Program-made: the position numbers and the translations under genes
NCBI GenBank assembly: GCA_964565705.1
Contig: CAZMGD010000034.1
Location: 1 to 36,608, forward strand
DNA: 36,608 bases
Reading direction: 5' to 3'
Origin: CAZMGD01 sp964565705
GTDB lineage: Bacteria; Actinomycetota; Acidimicrobiia; Acidimicrobiales; Ilumatobacteraceae
Notes under the pieces: generated by a model
What the model saw: only the letters and a program-made list of their open reading frames with translations
What the model was told of the DNA's origin: nothing
Database searches by the model: none
Shown: in pieces, positions 16,082-23,944 of the stretch
How positions within the stretch are numbered: the first letter of the stretch is position 1
How the letters are laid out: every line of letters begins with the position of its first letter

Positions 16082-16467
16082 GTGCGGGAGATCTGGCCGT
16101 CGTGCTGGCGGCCGTGCTGTGCTGCATCGGCTTCGCGGCGCTGATCGTGGTGCTGCTGCGCGTGCTCGACACCCTGCGCGATCTCCGTCTCGAGGTCGCG
16201 ACCCTCCGCGCCGAGACCGGACCGCTGCTCGCCGAGCTGCGCGCCAGCACCGACGGCGCTCGCGACGTGATCGACGAGGCGCGCGACGACCTCGAGCGCT
16301 TCGATCGGGTGCTCGGTTCGGCGGAGGCGATCTCCGACGCGGTCGGGTTGAGCGGCAGGCGGATCCATCGGGTCGCGCTGTCCGCACCGGTGATCAAGGC
16401 GACGGCGCTGGCCACGGGGACATCGCGAGCGGCGCGGCGCATGCGCCGGAAGGAGCTGTCGGCGTGA
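16078..16467 (+). CDS. DUF948-like single-pass membrane protein with coiled coil
   Basis: This 129-residue protein has an N-terminal transmembrane helix (LAVVLAAVLCCIGFAALIVVLLRVL, residues about 5-30). A helical segment with heptad-like spacing follows (LRDLRLEVATLRAETGPLLAELRASTDGARDVIDEARDDLERFDRVL), as in DUF948 proteins. These are often found near rarA in Actinobacteria. The function is unknown; the layout suggests a membrane-tethered cytoplasmic coiled coil. It is coupled to rarA and to the next gene by 4-bp overlaps. Confidence 0.82.
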   Translation: MSAGDLAVVLAAVLCCIGFAALIVVLLRVLDTLRDLRLEVATLRAETGPLLAELRASTDGARDVIDEARDDLERFDRVLGSAEAISDAVGLSGRRIHRVALSAPVIKATALATGTSRAARRMRRKELSA

Positions 16468-16826
16468 GGCGCATCACCTACTTCGTCGGTGGCGTCGCCG
16501 CAGGCGTCGCCAGCGCCGGCTACGTCAAGCGCAAGGTCACCAGCGCCGCCAATGCCGTCGCTCCCACCAACGTCGCCCGCAAGGCGGCCGGCGGGGTACG
16601 GCTCCGGGTCGTGCGCGTACGCGACGCGGTGTCGGAAGGCGCAGCAGCGATGCGTGGCAAGGAGGCGGAGCTGCGGGCCAAGCGCGAGGGGCGCCTGGAG
16701 GTGCTCGACGCTGGCCTCGAACCCGGCGACCGGGTGCTCATCGAGGGGCGTCTCGTCGAGCCGGGCCAGGTCGTCATCCTGCGCGACGAGGCCGTTCGCC
16801 GCCGCGGACGTCACCGACGAGCGTGA
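16464..16826 (+). CDS. Small basic hypothetical protein with N-terminal hydrophobic segment
   Basis: This 120-residue protein starts at GTG 16464, overlapping the previous stop. A short glycine-rich hydrophobic stretch (ITYFVGGVAAGVASAGY) precedes a basic middle (VKRKVTSAANAV, RLRVVRVRDAV). The tail contains DAGLEPGDRVLIEGRLVEPGQVVILRDE, resembling a small beta-barrel or biotinyl-lipoyl-like turn pattern, and ends RRRGRHRRA. I recognise no family. It sits between the DUF948-like gene and glcD in the coupled chain, where alaS often follows in other actinobacteria. Confidence 0.75.
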   Translation: MRRITYFVGGVAAGVASAGYVKRKVTSAANAVAPTNVARKAAGGVRLRVVRVRDAVSEGAAAMRGKEAELRAKREGRLEVLDAGLEPGDRVLIEGRLVEPGQVVILRDEAVRRRGRHRRA

Positions 16827-18277
16827 CAGCGGTGCTCGGCGCTGCGCCCGGCGTCGATCGGGCCGGACTCGTCGACGCCATGCGCCGCGCCCTCGCCCCC
16901 GACCGCGTGCGCGACGGCGCGAGCGAGCTCGGCCTCTACCGGCGAGACGCCTCCAACATGACCGGCTCGGCGAGCATCGTCTGCCTCCCCCTGTCGACGG
17001 AGGAGGTGCAGGCTGCGGTCCGCCTCGCCGTCGCCGCTGGCGTGCCGTTCGTCGCCCGGGGGTCGGGCACGGGGCTCGCCGGAGGGGCGGTGCCGCTCGA
17101 CGACGCCGTCGTCATCGTCCTGACGAAGATGAACCGAGTGCTGTCCGTCGACGTCGACGCCCAGCAGGCCTGGGTCGAGCCGGGCGTACTCAACCTCGAC
17201 CTCACCCGCGCCGTGAGCGCACACGGCCTGCACTTCGCGCCGGATCCGTCCAGCCAGCAGAGCTGCTCGATCGGCGGCAACGTGGCCAACAACGCCGGCG
17301 GGCCGCACTGCCTCGCCGACGGGGTCACCTCGGCCCACATCCACGCGCTCGAGGTCGTGCTGCCCGGCGGGGAGGTCGTCGTACTCGGCGGCGAAGACCC
17401 CGAGCCTGGCGGGTTCGACCTGCGCGGTGCATTCGTCGGCGGTGAGGGCATGCTCGGGATCGCCACCAAGGTCTGTGTGCGCCTCAGCCGGAACCCGCCG
17501 GCCGTTCGCACCCTGTTGCTCGACTTCGCCGCGGTGGCCGACGGGGCCCAGGCGGTGAGCGCGATCATCGCCGCCGGCGTGCTGCCGGCCGCGCTGGAGA
17601 TGATGGACCAGCTGTGCATCGAGGCGGTCGAGGCCTACGTCCACGCCGGCCTGCCCACCGACGCGGCTGCGGTGCTGCTCGTCGAGATCACCGGCGCGCC
17701 GCACGCTGTGGAGCACGACATGGCTCGGGTCGTCGAGATCGGCACCGCCCACGGCGCCCGATCCGTCCGCGTCGCACAGGACGACGCCGAACGGGCCTTG
17801 TTGTGGAAGGGGCGCAAGTCCGCGTTCGGGGCGATCGCCCGGATCAAGCCGAACTACTACCTGCACGACACCGTCGTGCCGCGCCACCAGTTGCCGGCAG
17901 TGCTCGACGAGGTGTATCGGATCGCCGCCGCCCACGGTCTCCTCGTGCTCAACGTGTTCCACGCCGGTGACGGCAACCTCCATCCGCTGCTCGTGTACGA
18001 CAAGCGCGAGCCGGGCGCGGTCGAGCGGGTGCACGCCGCGGGGATCGAGATCGTCACCGTCTCGGTCGCCGCCGGCGGCGTGCTGTCGGGCGAGCACGGG
18101 ATCGGGCTCGAGAAGCGTGACCTGATGCCGATGATGTTCACACCGGTCGACCTCGCCGCCCAGGCCGCGCTGCGCGCAGCGTTCGACCCGCGGGGCCTCG
18201 CCAACCCGCACAAGGTCCTGCCGAGCCCGGCGACGTGCGGCGATGTGCAGCACGTGCCCGAGGGCGCGTGGATCTGA
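16823..18277 (+). CDS. glcD: Glycolate oxidase subunit GlcD (FAD-linked oxidase)
   Basis: GlcD is the FAD-binding catalytic subunit that oxidises glycolate (or D-lactate or a similar 2-hydroxy acid). The 484-residue protein has a PCMH-type FAD domain with VARGSGTGLAGGAVPLDDAVVI and FAPDPSSQQSCSIGGNVANNAGGPH. The C-terminal FAD-oxidase domain has VLNVFHAGDGNLHPLLVYD and GGVLSGEHGIGLEKR, both strong family motifs. The nearby glcE and glcF support glycolate oxidase over stand-alone D-lactate dehydrogenase, but the substrate is inferred. The start is GTG overlapping the previous stop. Confidence 0.92.
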   Translation: MTAVLGAAPGVDRAGLVDAMRRALAPDRVRDGASELGLYRRDASNMTGSASIVCLPLSTEEVQAAVRLAVAAGVPFVARGSGTGLAGGAVPLDDAVVIVLTKMNRVLSVDVDAQQAWVEPGVLNLDLTRAVSAHGLHFAPDPSSQQSCSIGGNVANNAGGPHCLADGVTSAHIHALEVVLPGGEVVVLGGEDPEPGGFDLRGAFVGGEGMLGIATKVCVRLSRNPPAVRTLLLDFAAVADGAQAVSAIIAAGVLPAALEMMDQLCIEAVEAYVHAGLPTDAAAVLLVEITGAPHAVEHDMARVVEIGTAHGARSVRVAQDDAERALLWKGRKSAFGAIARIKPNYYLHDTVVPRHQLPAVLDEVYRIAAAHGLLVLNVFHAGDGNLHPLLVYDKREPGAVERVHAAGIEIVTVSVAAGGVLSGEHGIGLEKRDLMPMMFTPVDLAAQAALRAAFDPRGLANPHKVLPSPATCGDVQHVPEGAWI

Positions 18278-19155
18278 GCGACCTCGCCGCATCGGTCGGC
18301 GGGACCGAGGACGGCCCGGTCACGATCGCCGGGCTGTCGACGCGAGGCGGAGCCGTCGACGGGGTCCGCCAGGTCGCCGCCCCGGCGGGCATCGAGTTGA
18401 TCCAGGCATCGGAGATGACGGTGTGCTGCGGTGCGGCGACACCCGTGGACGAGCTGGATGCGGCGCTGGCCGAGGTCGGTCAGTTCGTCGCCCTGCCGCC
18501 GGGTGGGACGGTCGGCGGCGCGCTCGCGGTCGGGCGCAGCCGCATCGACCGGCTCGGGGTCGGGCCGGTGCGCGACACGTTGTTGCAGGCTCACTACGTG
18601 TCGGCGGCCGGCGAGATCGTGAAGGCCGGCGGGCCGACGGTCAAGAACGTCAGCGGGTTCGACCTGTGCCGCCTGCTCGTCGGCTCGCACGGCCGGCTGG
18701 GATTCATCGGCGACGTGATCCTGCGTACCAAGCCACGTCCGACCGCCCGACAGTGGTTCCGCGGTGAGCTCGATCCGTTCGGTCTGCAACGCACGGTGTT
18801 CCGGCCGGCGTCGCTGCTGTGGGACGGCACCACCACCTGGCTGCGCCTCGACGGCCACCCGGAGGACCTCGCCGGGCAGTCCGCACTCCTCGACGTCGAA
18901 CCGACCGACGGGCCGCCGCCGCTGCCGGCTGGAGGGCGCTGGTCGGTGCCGCCCTCGGAGCTCCGGGAGCTGGCTTCGAGCGGCGGAGGGTTCGTCGCCG
19001 AGGTCGGGGTCGGGGTCGTCCACCATGAGCAGCCCGCACCGGCACGCCCGGCCGATCCCGCGATCGTCGAGCTGCACCGCCGGCTGCTCGACGCGTTCGA
19101 TCCCACCCGTCGCCTCAATCCCGGTGCCGGCGACGCGGTGCTCGCCGCGCTGTGA
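18268..19155 (+). CDS. glcE: Glycolate oxidase subunit GlcE (FAD-binding)
   Basis: This 295-residue protein from GTG 18268 overlaps the glcD end by 10 bp and has a GAGGG ribosome site. The FAD-binding type 4 fold is shorter than in GlcD: LPPGGTVGGALAVGRSRIDRLGVGPVRDTLLQAHYVSAAGEIVKAGGPTVKNVSGFDLCRLLVGSHGRLGFIGDVILRTKP is typical of GlcE. It ends DAFDPTRRLNPG. GlcE works with GlcD and the iron-sulfur subunit GlcF. It is coupled to the downstream kinase gene by a 4-bp overlap. Confidence 0.92.
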   Translation: MDLSDLAASVGGTEDGPVTIAGLSTRGGAVDGVRQVAAPAGIELIQASEMTVCCGAATPVDELDAALAEVGQFVALPPGGTVGGALAVGRSRIDRLGVGPVRDTLLQAHYVSAAGEIVKAGGPTVKNVSGFDLCRLLVGSHGRLGFIGDVILRTKPRPTARQWFRGELDPFGLQRTVFRPASLLWDGTTTWLRLDGHPEDLAGQSALLDVEPTDGPPPLPAGGRWSVPPSELRELASSGGGFVAEVGVGVVHHEQPAPARPADPAIVELHRRLLDAFDPTRRLNPGAGDAVLAAL

Positions 19156-20090
19156 CGCAGACGCTGCACGACGTCGTCGGCCGGCGGACCACGCCGCGGT
19201 TGCCGATCGTCGCCGAGCCGATCGGCGACCCTGCCGGTGCCGAACGGGCGGCCCGTCTCGCCGCCGAGGTCTGGGGCCTTCCCGAACCGACGCTCGTCCG
19301 GTTGGGGATGAACGGCGTGTTCGGGTGCGGCGACGACGTGGTGCTGCGGGTCAGCCGCCCGACCGGCGATCCGAGCGCCGTCGTGCGCGTGGCCCGCGCC
19401 GCGATCCGCTCCGGTGTCCGTACCGCCGCCCCGATCCACGACGACGCGGTCGATGCCGGCGCCGGCATCTGGGTCACGGCATGGCAGCGCGTCCACCCCG
19501 TGGACCGGCCGACGGACTGGGAACAGGTCGGGGCGATGGTGGCCGCCTTGCACCGAGCGGCTCCCGACGTCGACCTGGATGCGGTGCCGTCGTGCGGAGA
19601 CTTCCCGTGGTGGCACTTCGCGGACTTCGCCCCACCGGTTCTCGCCACGCTCGAGACCGACGCCCGCACCGGTCTGGAGCGCACCCTCGCGCGCCACGCC
19701 GGATGGGACGACGAAGCACGCGCCGGGAGGCTCGTCGTCTGCCACGGCGACGTCCACCCGGGCAACGTGCTGATGTCCGCCGATGGCCCGGTGCTGCTCG
19801 ACTGGGACCTGCTGTGCATCGGCCCGCCAGCGTGGGATCACGCCATGCTGATGACCCTGTCTGAGCGATGGGGCGGCCCGCCCGGGACCTACGAGGCGTT
19901 CTCGGCCGGCTACGGGGCGTCGTTGCGAGGCGACGCCGTCGCCGATGCGCTCGCCGAGCTGCGCCTCGTCGCCGCCACGCTGCTGCGCGTCCGCGCCGGC
20001 TGGTCCGACCCGGCGGCGGCCGCCGAGGCAGGGGAGCGGCTGCGCCACTGGCGCGCCGACCCCGACGCCCCGACCTGGACCGCCCAGTAA
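19152..20090 (+). CDS. Aminoglycoside phosphotransferase (APH)-fold kinase family protein
   Basis: This 312-residue protein carries the APH/choline-kinase catalytic loop VVCHGDVHPGNVLM (Brenner-type HGDxHPxN) and the metal-binding LLDWDLLCIGPPAWDHAML. It phosphorylates an unknown small molecule. The nucleotide-loop region at the N-terminus is weakly conserved (MNGVFGCGDDVVLRVSR). Despite the family name there is no reason to infer antibiotic resistance. It is the last gene of the rarA-glcDE chain (GTG overlapping the glcE stop) and ends 7 bp before a strong hairpin. A sugar or metabolite kinase is equally possible. Confidence 0.83.
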   Translation: MTQTLHDVVGRRTTPRLPIVAEPIGDPAGAERAARLAAEVWGLPEPTLVRLGMNGVFGCGDDVVLRVSRPTGDPSAVVRVARAAIRSGVRTAAPIHDDAVDAGAGIWVTAWQRVHPVDRPTDWEQVGAMVAALHRAAPDVDLDAVPSCGDFPWWHFADFAPPVLATLETDARTGLERTLARHAGWDDEARAGRLVVCHGDVHPGNVLMSADGPVLLDWDLLCIGPPAWDHAMLMTLSERWGGPPGTYEAFSAGYGASLRGDAVADALAELRLVAATLLRVRAGWSDPAAAAEAGERLRHWRADPDAPTWTAQ

Positions 20091-20097
20091 CTCCAAG

Positions 20098-20147
20098 GTT
20101 CTCGGTCGGTTTCTGGTCGCTCTGACGACCAGAAACCGACCGAGAAC
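20098..20147. terminator. Perfect 22-bp hairpin between convergent genes
   Basis: Arms 20098-20119 and 20126-20147 are exact reverse complements, with a 6-nt loop CTCTGA. The stem is less GC-dominated than the surroundings. It lies between the kinase gene and the minus-strand aldehyde dehydrogenase gene (stop at 20158), so it can end both transcripts. There is no U-tract on either side. Confidence 0.85.
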
Positions 20148-20157
20148 TCAGGAGGGG

Positions 20158-21546
20158 TCAGAGGAGCTTGCGCAGGAGCTTGACCTTCCAGGGCTTGTAG
20201 GGCGGATACATCACCGGGGGGTCGGGACGGGCGGCCTTGGTGACGACGGGCTTGAGGTGGCTCATCGCCTCGAACCCAGAGCGGCCGTGGTAGGCGCCCA
20301 TCCCGCTCGCCCCGACGCCACCGAAGGGGAGGTCGGGCGCGGTGACGTGGAGCATCGTGTGGTTGACGGTGACCGCACCCGACGACGTGTGCTCGATCAC
20401 CCGCTGGATCCGGTCGTCGTCGTCGCCGAACACGTACAGCGCGAGCGGCTTGTCGCGCTCGTTGACGAAGTCGATCGCCGACTGGACGGAGTCGACGGTC
20501 AGCACTGGCAGCACGGGTCCGAAGATCTCTTCGCCCATCAGCGCCGCCGTCGGCTCCACCCCGGCGACGATCGTGGGCGCGAGGTACCGAGTCGCCGCGT
20601 CCCTGGTGCCGCCGGTGACGATCGCTTCGAAGCCGCCGGCGTCGAGCAGACCGGTGATCCGCTCGAACTGACGGTCGTTGACGATCCGGGCGAAGTCGGG
20701 CGAGACGCGGGGCTCGTCGCCGTAGAAGTCGTGCACCGCGCGCAGGGCGGCACCGAGGAAGCGGTCCTCCGCGGTCTCGTCGACGAGCACGTAGTCCGGT
20801 GCCACGCAGGTCTGGCCGGCGTTGAGGAACTTGCCCCACACGATGCGCCGGGCGGCCGAGTCGATGTCGGCGTCGCCGAGGACGATCGCTGGGCTCTTGC
20901 CGCCGAGCTCGAGCGTGACGGGGGTGAGGTGCTTGGCCGCCGCCTCCATCACGAGCCGGCCCACCCGGCCGTTGCCGGTGTAGACGATGTGGTCGAAGCG
21001 CTGCTCGAGCAGGGCGGTGGTCTCGTCGGCGCCACCGAGCACGACACGTACGAGGCGATCGTCGAGGTACTCGCCGACCAGCTCGCCAAGCAGTTCGGCC
21101 GTGCGCGCAACGAGCTCGCTCGGCTTGACGACCGCGGCGTTGCCGGCTGCCAGCGCGCCGACGAGCGGTCCGAGCGAGAGCTGGATCGGGTAGTTCCACG
21201 GGGCGATGATCAGCACGACGCCGAGCGGTTCGGGCACGATGTGCGCTGACGCCGGTCGCAGGATCATCGGCAGCTTCGCCTTGCGCGGCTTGGCCCACGA
21301 CTCCAGTGACTTCAACGCCTCGTCGATCTCCTTGATCGTGAACCCGATCTCCGTCCCGTAGGTCTCGATCGGCGGCTTGCCGAAATCAGCGGACAGCGCG
21401 GCACACAGTCGGTCCTCCTGCTCCACCAGCAGCGCGCGCAACTGCCGCAGTTGCACCCGTCGAGCGCCGAGGTCGGCGAGCAGCCGGCTCGAGCTTCCCG
21501 CCCGCACCGCACCGACCACCGCCGCCATGTCCTCCGTGTGCGTCAC
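20158..21546 (-). CDS. Class 3-type aldehyde dehydrogenase family protein
   Basis: This 462-residue protein belongs to the ALDH superfamily. Visible: PLGVVLIIAPWNYPIQLSLGPLVGALAAGNAAVVKPSE, the cofactor turn YTGNGRVGR, the catalytic Glu in TLELGGKSP (E213), and the nucleophilic Cys in FLNAGQTCVAPDYV (C247). The short N-terminal domain and the C-terminal YPPYKPWKVKLLRKLL tail are typical of ALDH3-like enzymes that oxidise medium/long-chain or aromatic aldehydes with NAD(P). The GTG at 21546 fits a TATGGT box 6 nt upstream; longer in-frame readings run into glcF. Its position beside glcF hints at, but does not prove, a role feeding glycolate metabolism. Confidence 0.92.
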   Translation of the reverse strand: MTHTEDMAAVVGAVRAGSSSRLLADLGARRVQLRQLRALLVEQEDRLCAALSADFGKPPIETYGTEIGFTIKEIDEALKSLESWAKPRKAKLPMILRPASAHIVPEPLGVVLIIAPWNYPIQLSLGPLVGALAAGNAAVVKPSELVARTAELLGELVGEYLDDRLVRVVLGGADETTALLEQRFDHIVYTGNGRVGRLVMEAAAKHLTPVTLELGGKSPAIVLGDADIDSAARRIVWGKFLNAGQTCVAPDYVLVDETAEDRFLGAALRAVHDFYGDEPRVSPDFARIVNDRQFERITGLLDAGGFEAIVTGGTRDAATRYLAPTIVAGVEPTAALMGEEIFGPVLPVLTVDSVQSAIDFVNERDKPLALYVFGDDDDRIQRVIEHTSSGAVTVNHTMLHVTAPDLPFGGVGASGMGAYHGRSGFEAMSHLKPVVTKAARPDPPVMYPPYKPWKVKLLRKLL

Positions 21547-21552
21547 AGGGCA

Positions 21553-21558
21553 ACCATA
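21553..21558 (-). promoter_or_regulatory. Leaderless-type -10 box of the aldehyde dehydrogenase gene
   Basis: On the minus strand TATGGT ends 6 nt before GTG 21546. No ribosome site is seen. Confidence 0.5.
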
Positions 21559-21582
21559 GGGCTCGGTGCCAGACTGGCCGTC

Positions 21583-22779
21583 GTGCCCAGCCTGTCGATC
21601 GACCCGACCGAGCTGTCGACGTGCGTCGGCTGCGGGCTGTGCCTGCCGCACTGCCCGACGTTCCGGGTCACGGGCGAGGAGGCGCTGTCGCCTCGCGGCC
21701 GGATCGCGGCGATGCGCGCCGTGCAGGACGAGGGCGCGCCGATCGACGACGACTTCGTGCGCTTCATCGACAGCTGCGTGCAGTGCCGGGGGTGCGAGCC
21801 GGCGTGCCCGTCGGGCGTGCAGTACGGCCACCTCGTCGAGGCGACGACCGCCTCGCTCGCGGCCCGGGGCAGGGCTGCGCCGTGGTGGGAGCGCACCGGG
21901 TTGCGCGCCCTCGGTCGCCACCGCCTGGTGCTCACCGGATCCACGCTGCTGGCGCTCGCGCAGCGCGCTCGGATCGTGCCGAAGCGGCTGGCCCTCTCCC
22001 GGCTGCCGCTGCGCCGCGGCCCGCTGCCCACGCCCACCGGCTCGGAGGTCTGGTTGTTCACCGGCTGCGTGATGGATGCCTGGATGCGCGAGACGCACCG
22101 TTCGACGGCGGCGCTGATCACGGCGACCGGCGCGACGTTCGACCTGCCCGGCCCGGGCGCGGCCTGTTGCGGTGCCCTGCACGTGCATGCCGGGCTGCAC
22201 GACGAAGCGGTCCGTCGGGCCGAGGCGACGATGGCGGCGATGCCGGGCGTGGCGCCGATCGTCGTCAACTCGGCGGGTTGCGGTGCGGCACTGAAGGAGT
22301 ACGGCCATCTGCTCGGCACACCGGACGCGCTGGCATTCAGCGCCCGCGTGGTCGACGTCCACGAGTGGCTCGCCGGCCGCCTGGATCGGCTGCCGATGCC
22401 GACGCGGCGAGCGTTGCCGGTGATCGTGCAGGACCCTTGCCACCTGCGTCACGTGCAGAGGTCGCATCTCGCGGTGCGGCAGGTCGTCGCGACGGTCGCC
22501 GACGTGATCGAGCTCGACGACGAGGGCCTGTGCTGCGGCGCCGGCGGCGCCTACTCGGCGCTGCACCCGGAGATGGCCGCGGACATTCGTGCACGCAAGC
22601 TGGCGGCGATCGCCAGGGCCGCACCCTCCGCCACGACGGTCGTGTCGGCGAACCCGGGCTGTGCGATGCACCTCGCGGCCGCCGGCGTGCCGGTGCGCCA
22701 CCCGATCGACCTCGTCGCCGAGGTCATCACTGGCGCAGGAGGTGGATCGCCTTCTCCAGGGCACGGCGCGCCGCGGTGA
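21583..22779 (+). CDS. glcF: Glycolate oxidase iron-sulfur subunit GlcF
   Basis: GlcF passes electrons from GlcDE towards the respiratory chain. The 398-residue protein has two 4Fe-4S ferredoxin motifs, CVGCGLCLPHCP (C14, C17, C20, C24) and CVQCRGCEPACP (C65, C68, C71, C75). Two cysteine-rich CCG domains follow (ACCGALHVHAG and LCCGAGGAYS, each with its partner cysteines). The end TGAGGGSPSPGHGAPR looks like read-on past the usual end, and the last 53 bp overlap the 3' end of a convergent small gene. It is separated from glcDE by the kinase, a hairpin and the ALDH gene. The GTG at 21583 is chosen; further upstream overlaps the ALDH gene. Confidence 0.92.
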   Translation: MPSLSIDPTELSTCVGCGLCLPHCPTFRVTGEEALSPRGRIAAMRAVQDEGAPIDDDFVRFIDSCVQCRGCEPACPSGVQYGHLVEATTASLAARGRAAPWWERTGLRALGRHRLVLTGSTLLALAQRARIVPKRLALSRLPLRRGPLPTPTGSEVWLFTGCVMDAWMRETHRSTAALITATGATFDLPGPGAACCGALHVHAGLHDEAVRRAEATMAAMPGVAPIVVNSAGCGAALKEYGHLLGTPDALAFSARVVDVHEWLAGRLDRLPMPTRRALPVIVQDPCHLRHVQRSHLAVRQVVATVADVIELDDEGLCCGAGGAYSALHPEMAADIRARKLAAIARAAPSATTVVSANPGCAMHLAAAGVPVRHPIDLVAEVITGAGGGSPSPGHGAPR

Positions 22780-22912
22780 GCCGCTTGTCCGACTCGGGCC
22801 GGTTCGTCGCGCCCTCGGCCGCAGCCGCGCGCAGCTCGTCGAAGGCGATCTCGTCGAGGTCGGCGACGATGGACTCGATGCGGTCCGCGATCTGTTGATG
22901 GCGCTCGCTCAC
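22727..22912 (-). CDS. Small helical hypothetical protein (61 aa)
   Basis: From GTG 22912 this reads SERHQQIADRIESIVADLDEIAFDELRAAAAEGATNR and ends ALEKAIHLLRQ. It is charged and probably all-helical, with an amphipathic pattern. The start overlaps the stop of the LOG-family gene (GTGA), so it is likely co-translated with it. Its last 53 bp lie opposite the end of glcF. Codon-position GC and the operon-style overlap support coding. The function is unknown. Confidence 0.7.
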   Translation of the reverse strand: MSERHQQIADRIESIVADLDEIAFDELRAAAAEGATNRPESDKRLTAARRALEKAIHLLRQ

Positions 22913-23931
22913 CAGTCGTTGACCTCGTCGATCAGTCGGCGGAGCTCGCCGAAGCCGTGTTTGGCGAACGTGAACCCGAGCCGGTGCATGCCCAGCGCGT
23001 CGTGCTCGCGGACCTCGACGGGCAGCGGCTCGATCAGCGAGATCGCGCCCTCGGTGCAGAGGTGACCGAAGTCCTGGTTCAACCGGGCCAGCTGCTCGTC
23101 GGTCGGGGGCCGGCGGATGCGGACGACGAGCGTGTCGCCGACGTAGCGGATCGAGTCGTAGTTGGCGTAGAACCCGACGATCTCCTGCACCGCTCGTTGC
23201 GCCGACTCCGTGACCAGGTACAGCCGGGTGTCGAGCGGCGACACGAGACCGCGCGGCACGAGCTGCTGAGTGACGAACTCGTTGAGGCGTTCCCAGTAGG
23301 GGTCGCCCGGGCAGTCCAGCAGCACGATCGGCACGGGCGTGCCCTTGCCGGTCTGGGTGAGCGTGAGCAGCTCGAAGGTCTCGTCGAGCGTGCCGAAGCC
23401 GCCGGGCAGGCACACGAACCCGCGGCTCTCCTTGACCAGCATCAGCTTGCGGGTGAAGAAGTACTTCATGGCGACGTACTTGCGATCGCCGGCGATCACC
23501 GAGTTGGCGCCCTGCTCGAACGGGAGGCGGATGCTGACGCCGATCGAGTTGGCGCGGCCAGCGCCCTCCATGCCCGCTTGCATGATCCCGGGGCCAGCAC
23601 CCGTGATGGTCATCCATCCGAGATCGGTGAGCCGGCTAGCTACCTCGCGGGCGTGGGCGTACATCGGATCGTTTGCCGCCGTGCGGGCCGACCCGAAGAT
23701 CGTCACCTTGTCGACGTCTCGGTAGGGCTCGAAGACCCGGAACGCTGCGGCCATCTCGCGCACCGCCGCGGTCGCGATCTTCCCGTCGAGGTTGTCCGGG
23801 CGATCGGCCACGAGCCGTGCCGCGGCGGTCAGCAGCTCCGCGGCCCAGCGTGGCCCGCCTGGCGGTGCCAGCTCGGTGATCAGCGCGTCGAGGGCCGCCG
23901 CCGCGCTCGGGCTGAGGGGCAGGTCCGTCAC
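22909..23931 (-). CDS. LOG-family (TIGR00730-type) nucleotide 5'-monophosphate nucleosidase-like protein
   Basis: This 340-residue Rossmann-fold protein has VTIFGSARTAANDPMYAHAREVASRL (from residue 76), TGAGPGIMQAGMEGA (110-124) and the catalytic signature LPGGFGTLDE (175-184). LOG proteins cleave the N-glycosidic bond of nucleotide monophosphates (cytokinin riboside monophosphates or AMP-like substrates); related PpnN binds ppGpp. About 75 residues precede the core and about 80 follow it, longer than minimal LOG proteins of about 190 residues. The C-terminal RRPPTDEQLARLNQDFGHLCTEGAISLIEPLP may be regulatory. GTG 23931 is preceded by a TAGGGT box 7 nt upstream, so the gene has its own promoter apart from tal. 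Confidence 0.9.
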   Translation of the reverse strand: MTDLPLSPSAAAALDALITELAPPGGPRWAAELLTAAARLVADRPDNLDGKIATAAVREMAAAFRVFEPYRDVDKVTIFGSARTAANDPMYAHAREVASRLTDLGWMTITGAGPGIMQAGMEGAGRANSIGVSIRLPFEQGANSVIAGDRKYVAMKYFFTRKLMLVKESRGFVCLPGGFGTLDETFELLTLTQTGKGTPVPIVLLDCPGDPYWERLNEFVTQQLVPRGLVSPLDTRLYLVTESAQRAVQEIVGFYANYDSIRYVGDTLVVRIRRPPTDEQLARLNQDFGHLCTEGAISLIEPLPVEVREHDALGMHRLGFTFAKHGFGELRRLIDEVNDW

Positions 23932-23938
23932 GGCGGGA

Positions 23939-23944
23939 ACCCTA
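23939..23944 (-). promoter_or_regulatory. Leaderless-type -10 box of the LOG-family gene
   Basis: On the minus strand TAGGGT ends 7 nt before GTG 23931. Just upstream an 8-bp direct repeat (AGAAATCC on the plus strand, 23951-23958 and 23960-23967) makes an unusually AT-rich tract over the -35 region, perhaps an activator site. Confidence 0.55.

Noticed and set aside
19152..20090. Antibiotic-resistance gene because of the aminoglycoside phosphotransferase fold
   Set aside because: The fold is shared by many metabolite kinases, and the gene is embedded in a chromosomal operon with no mobile-element signs.
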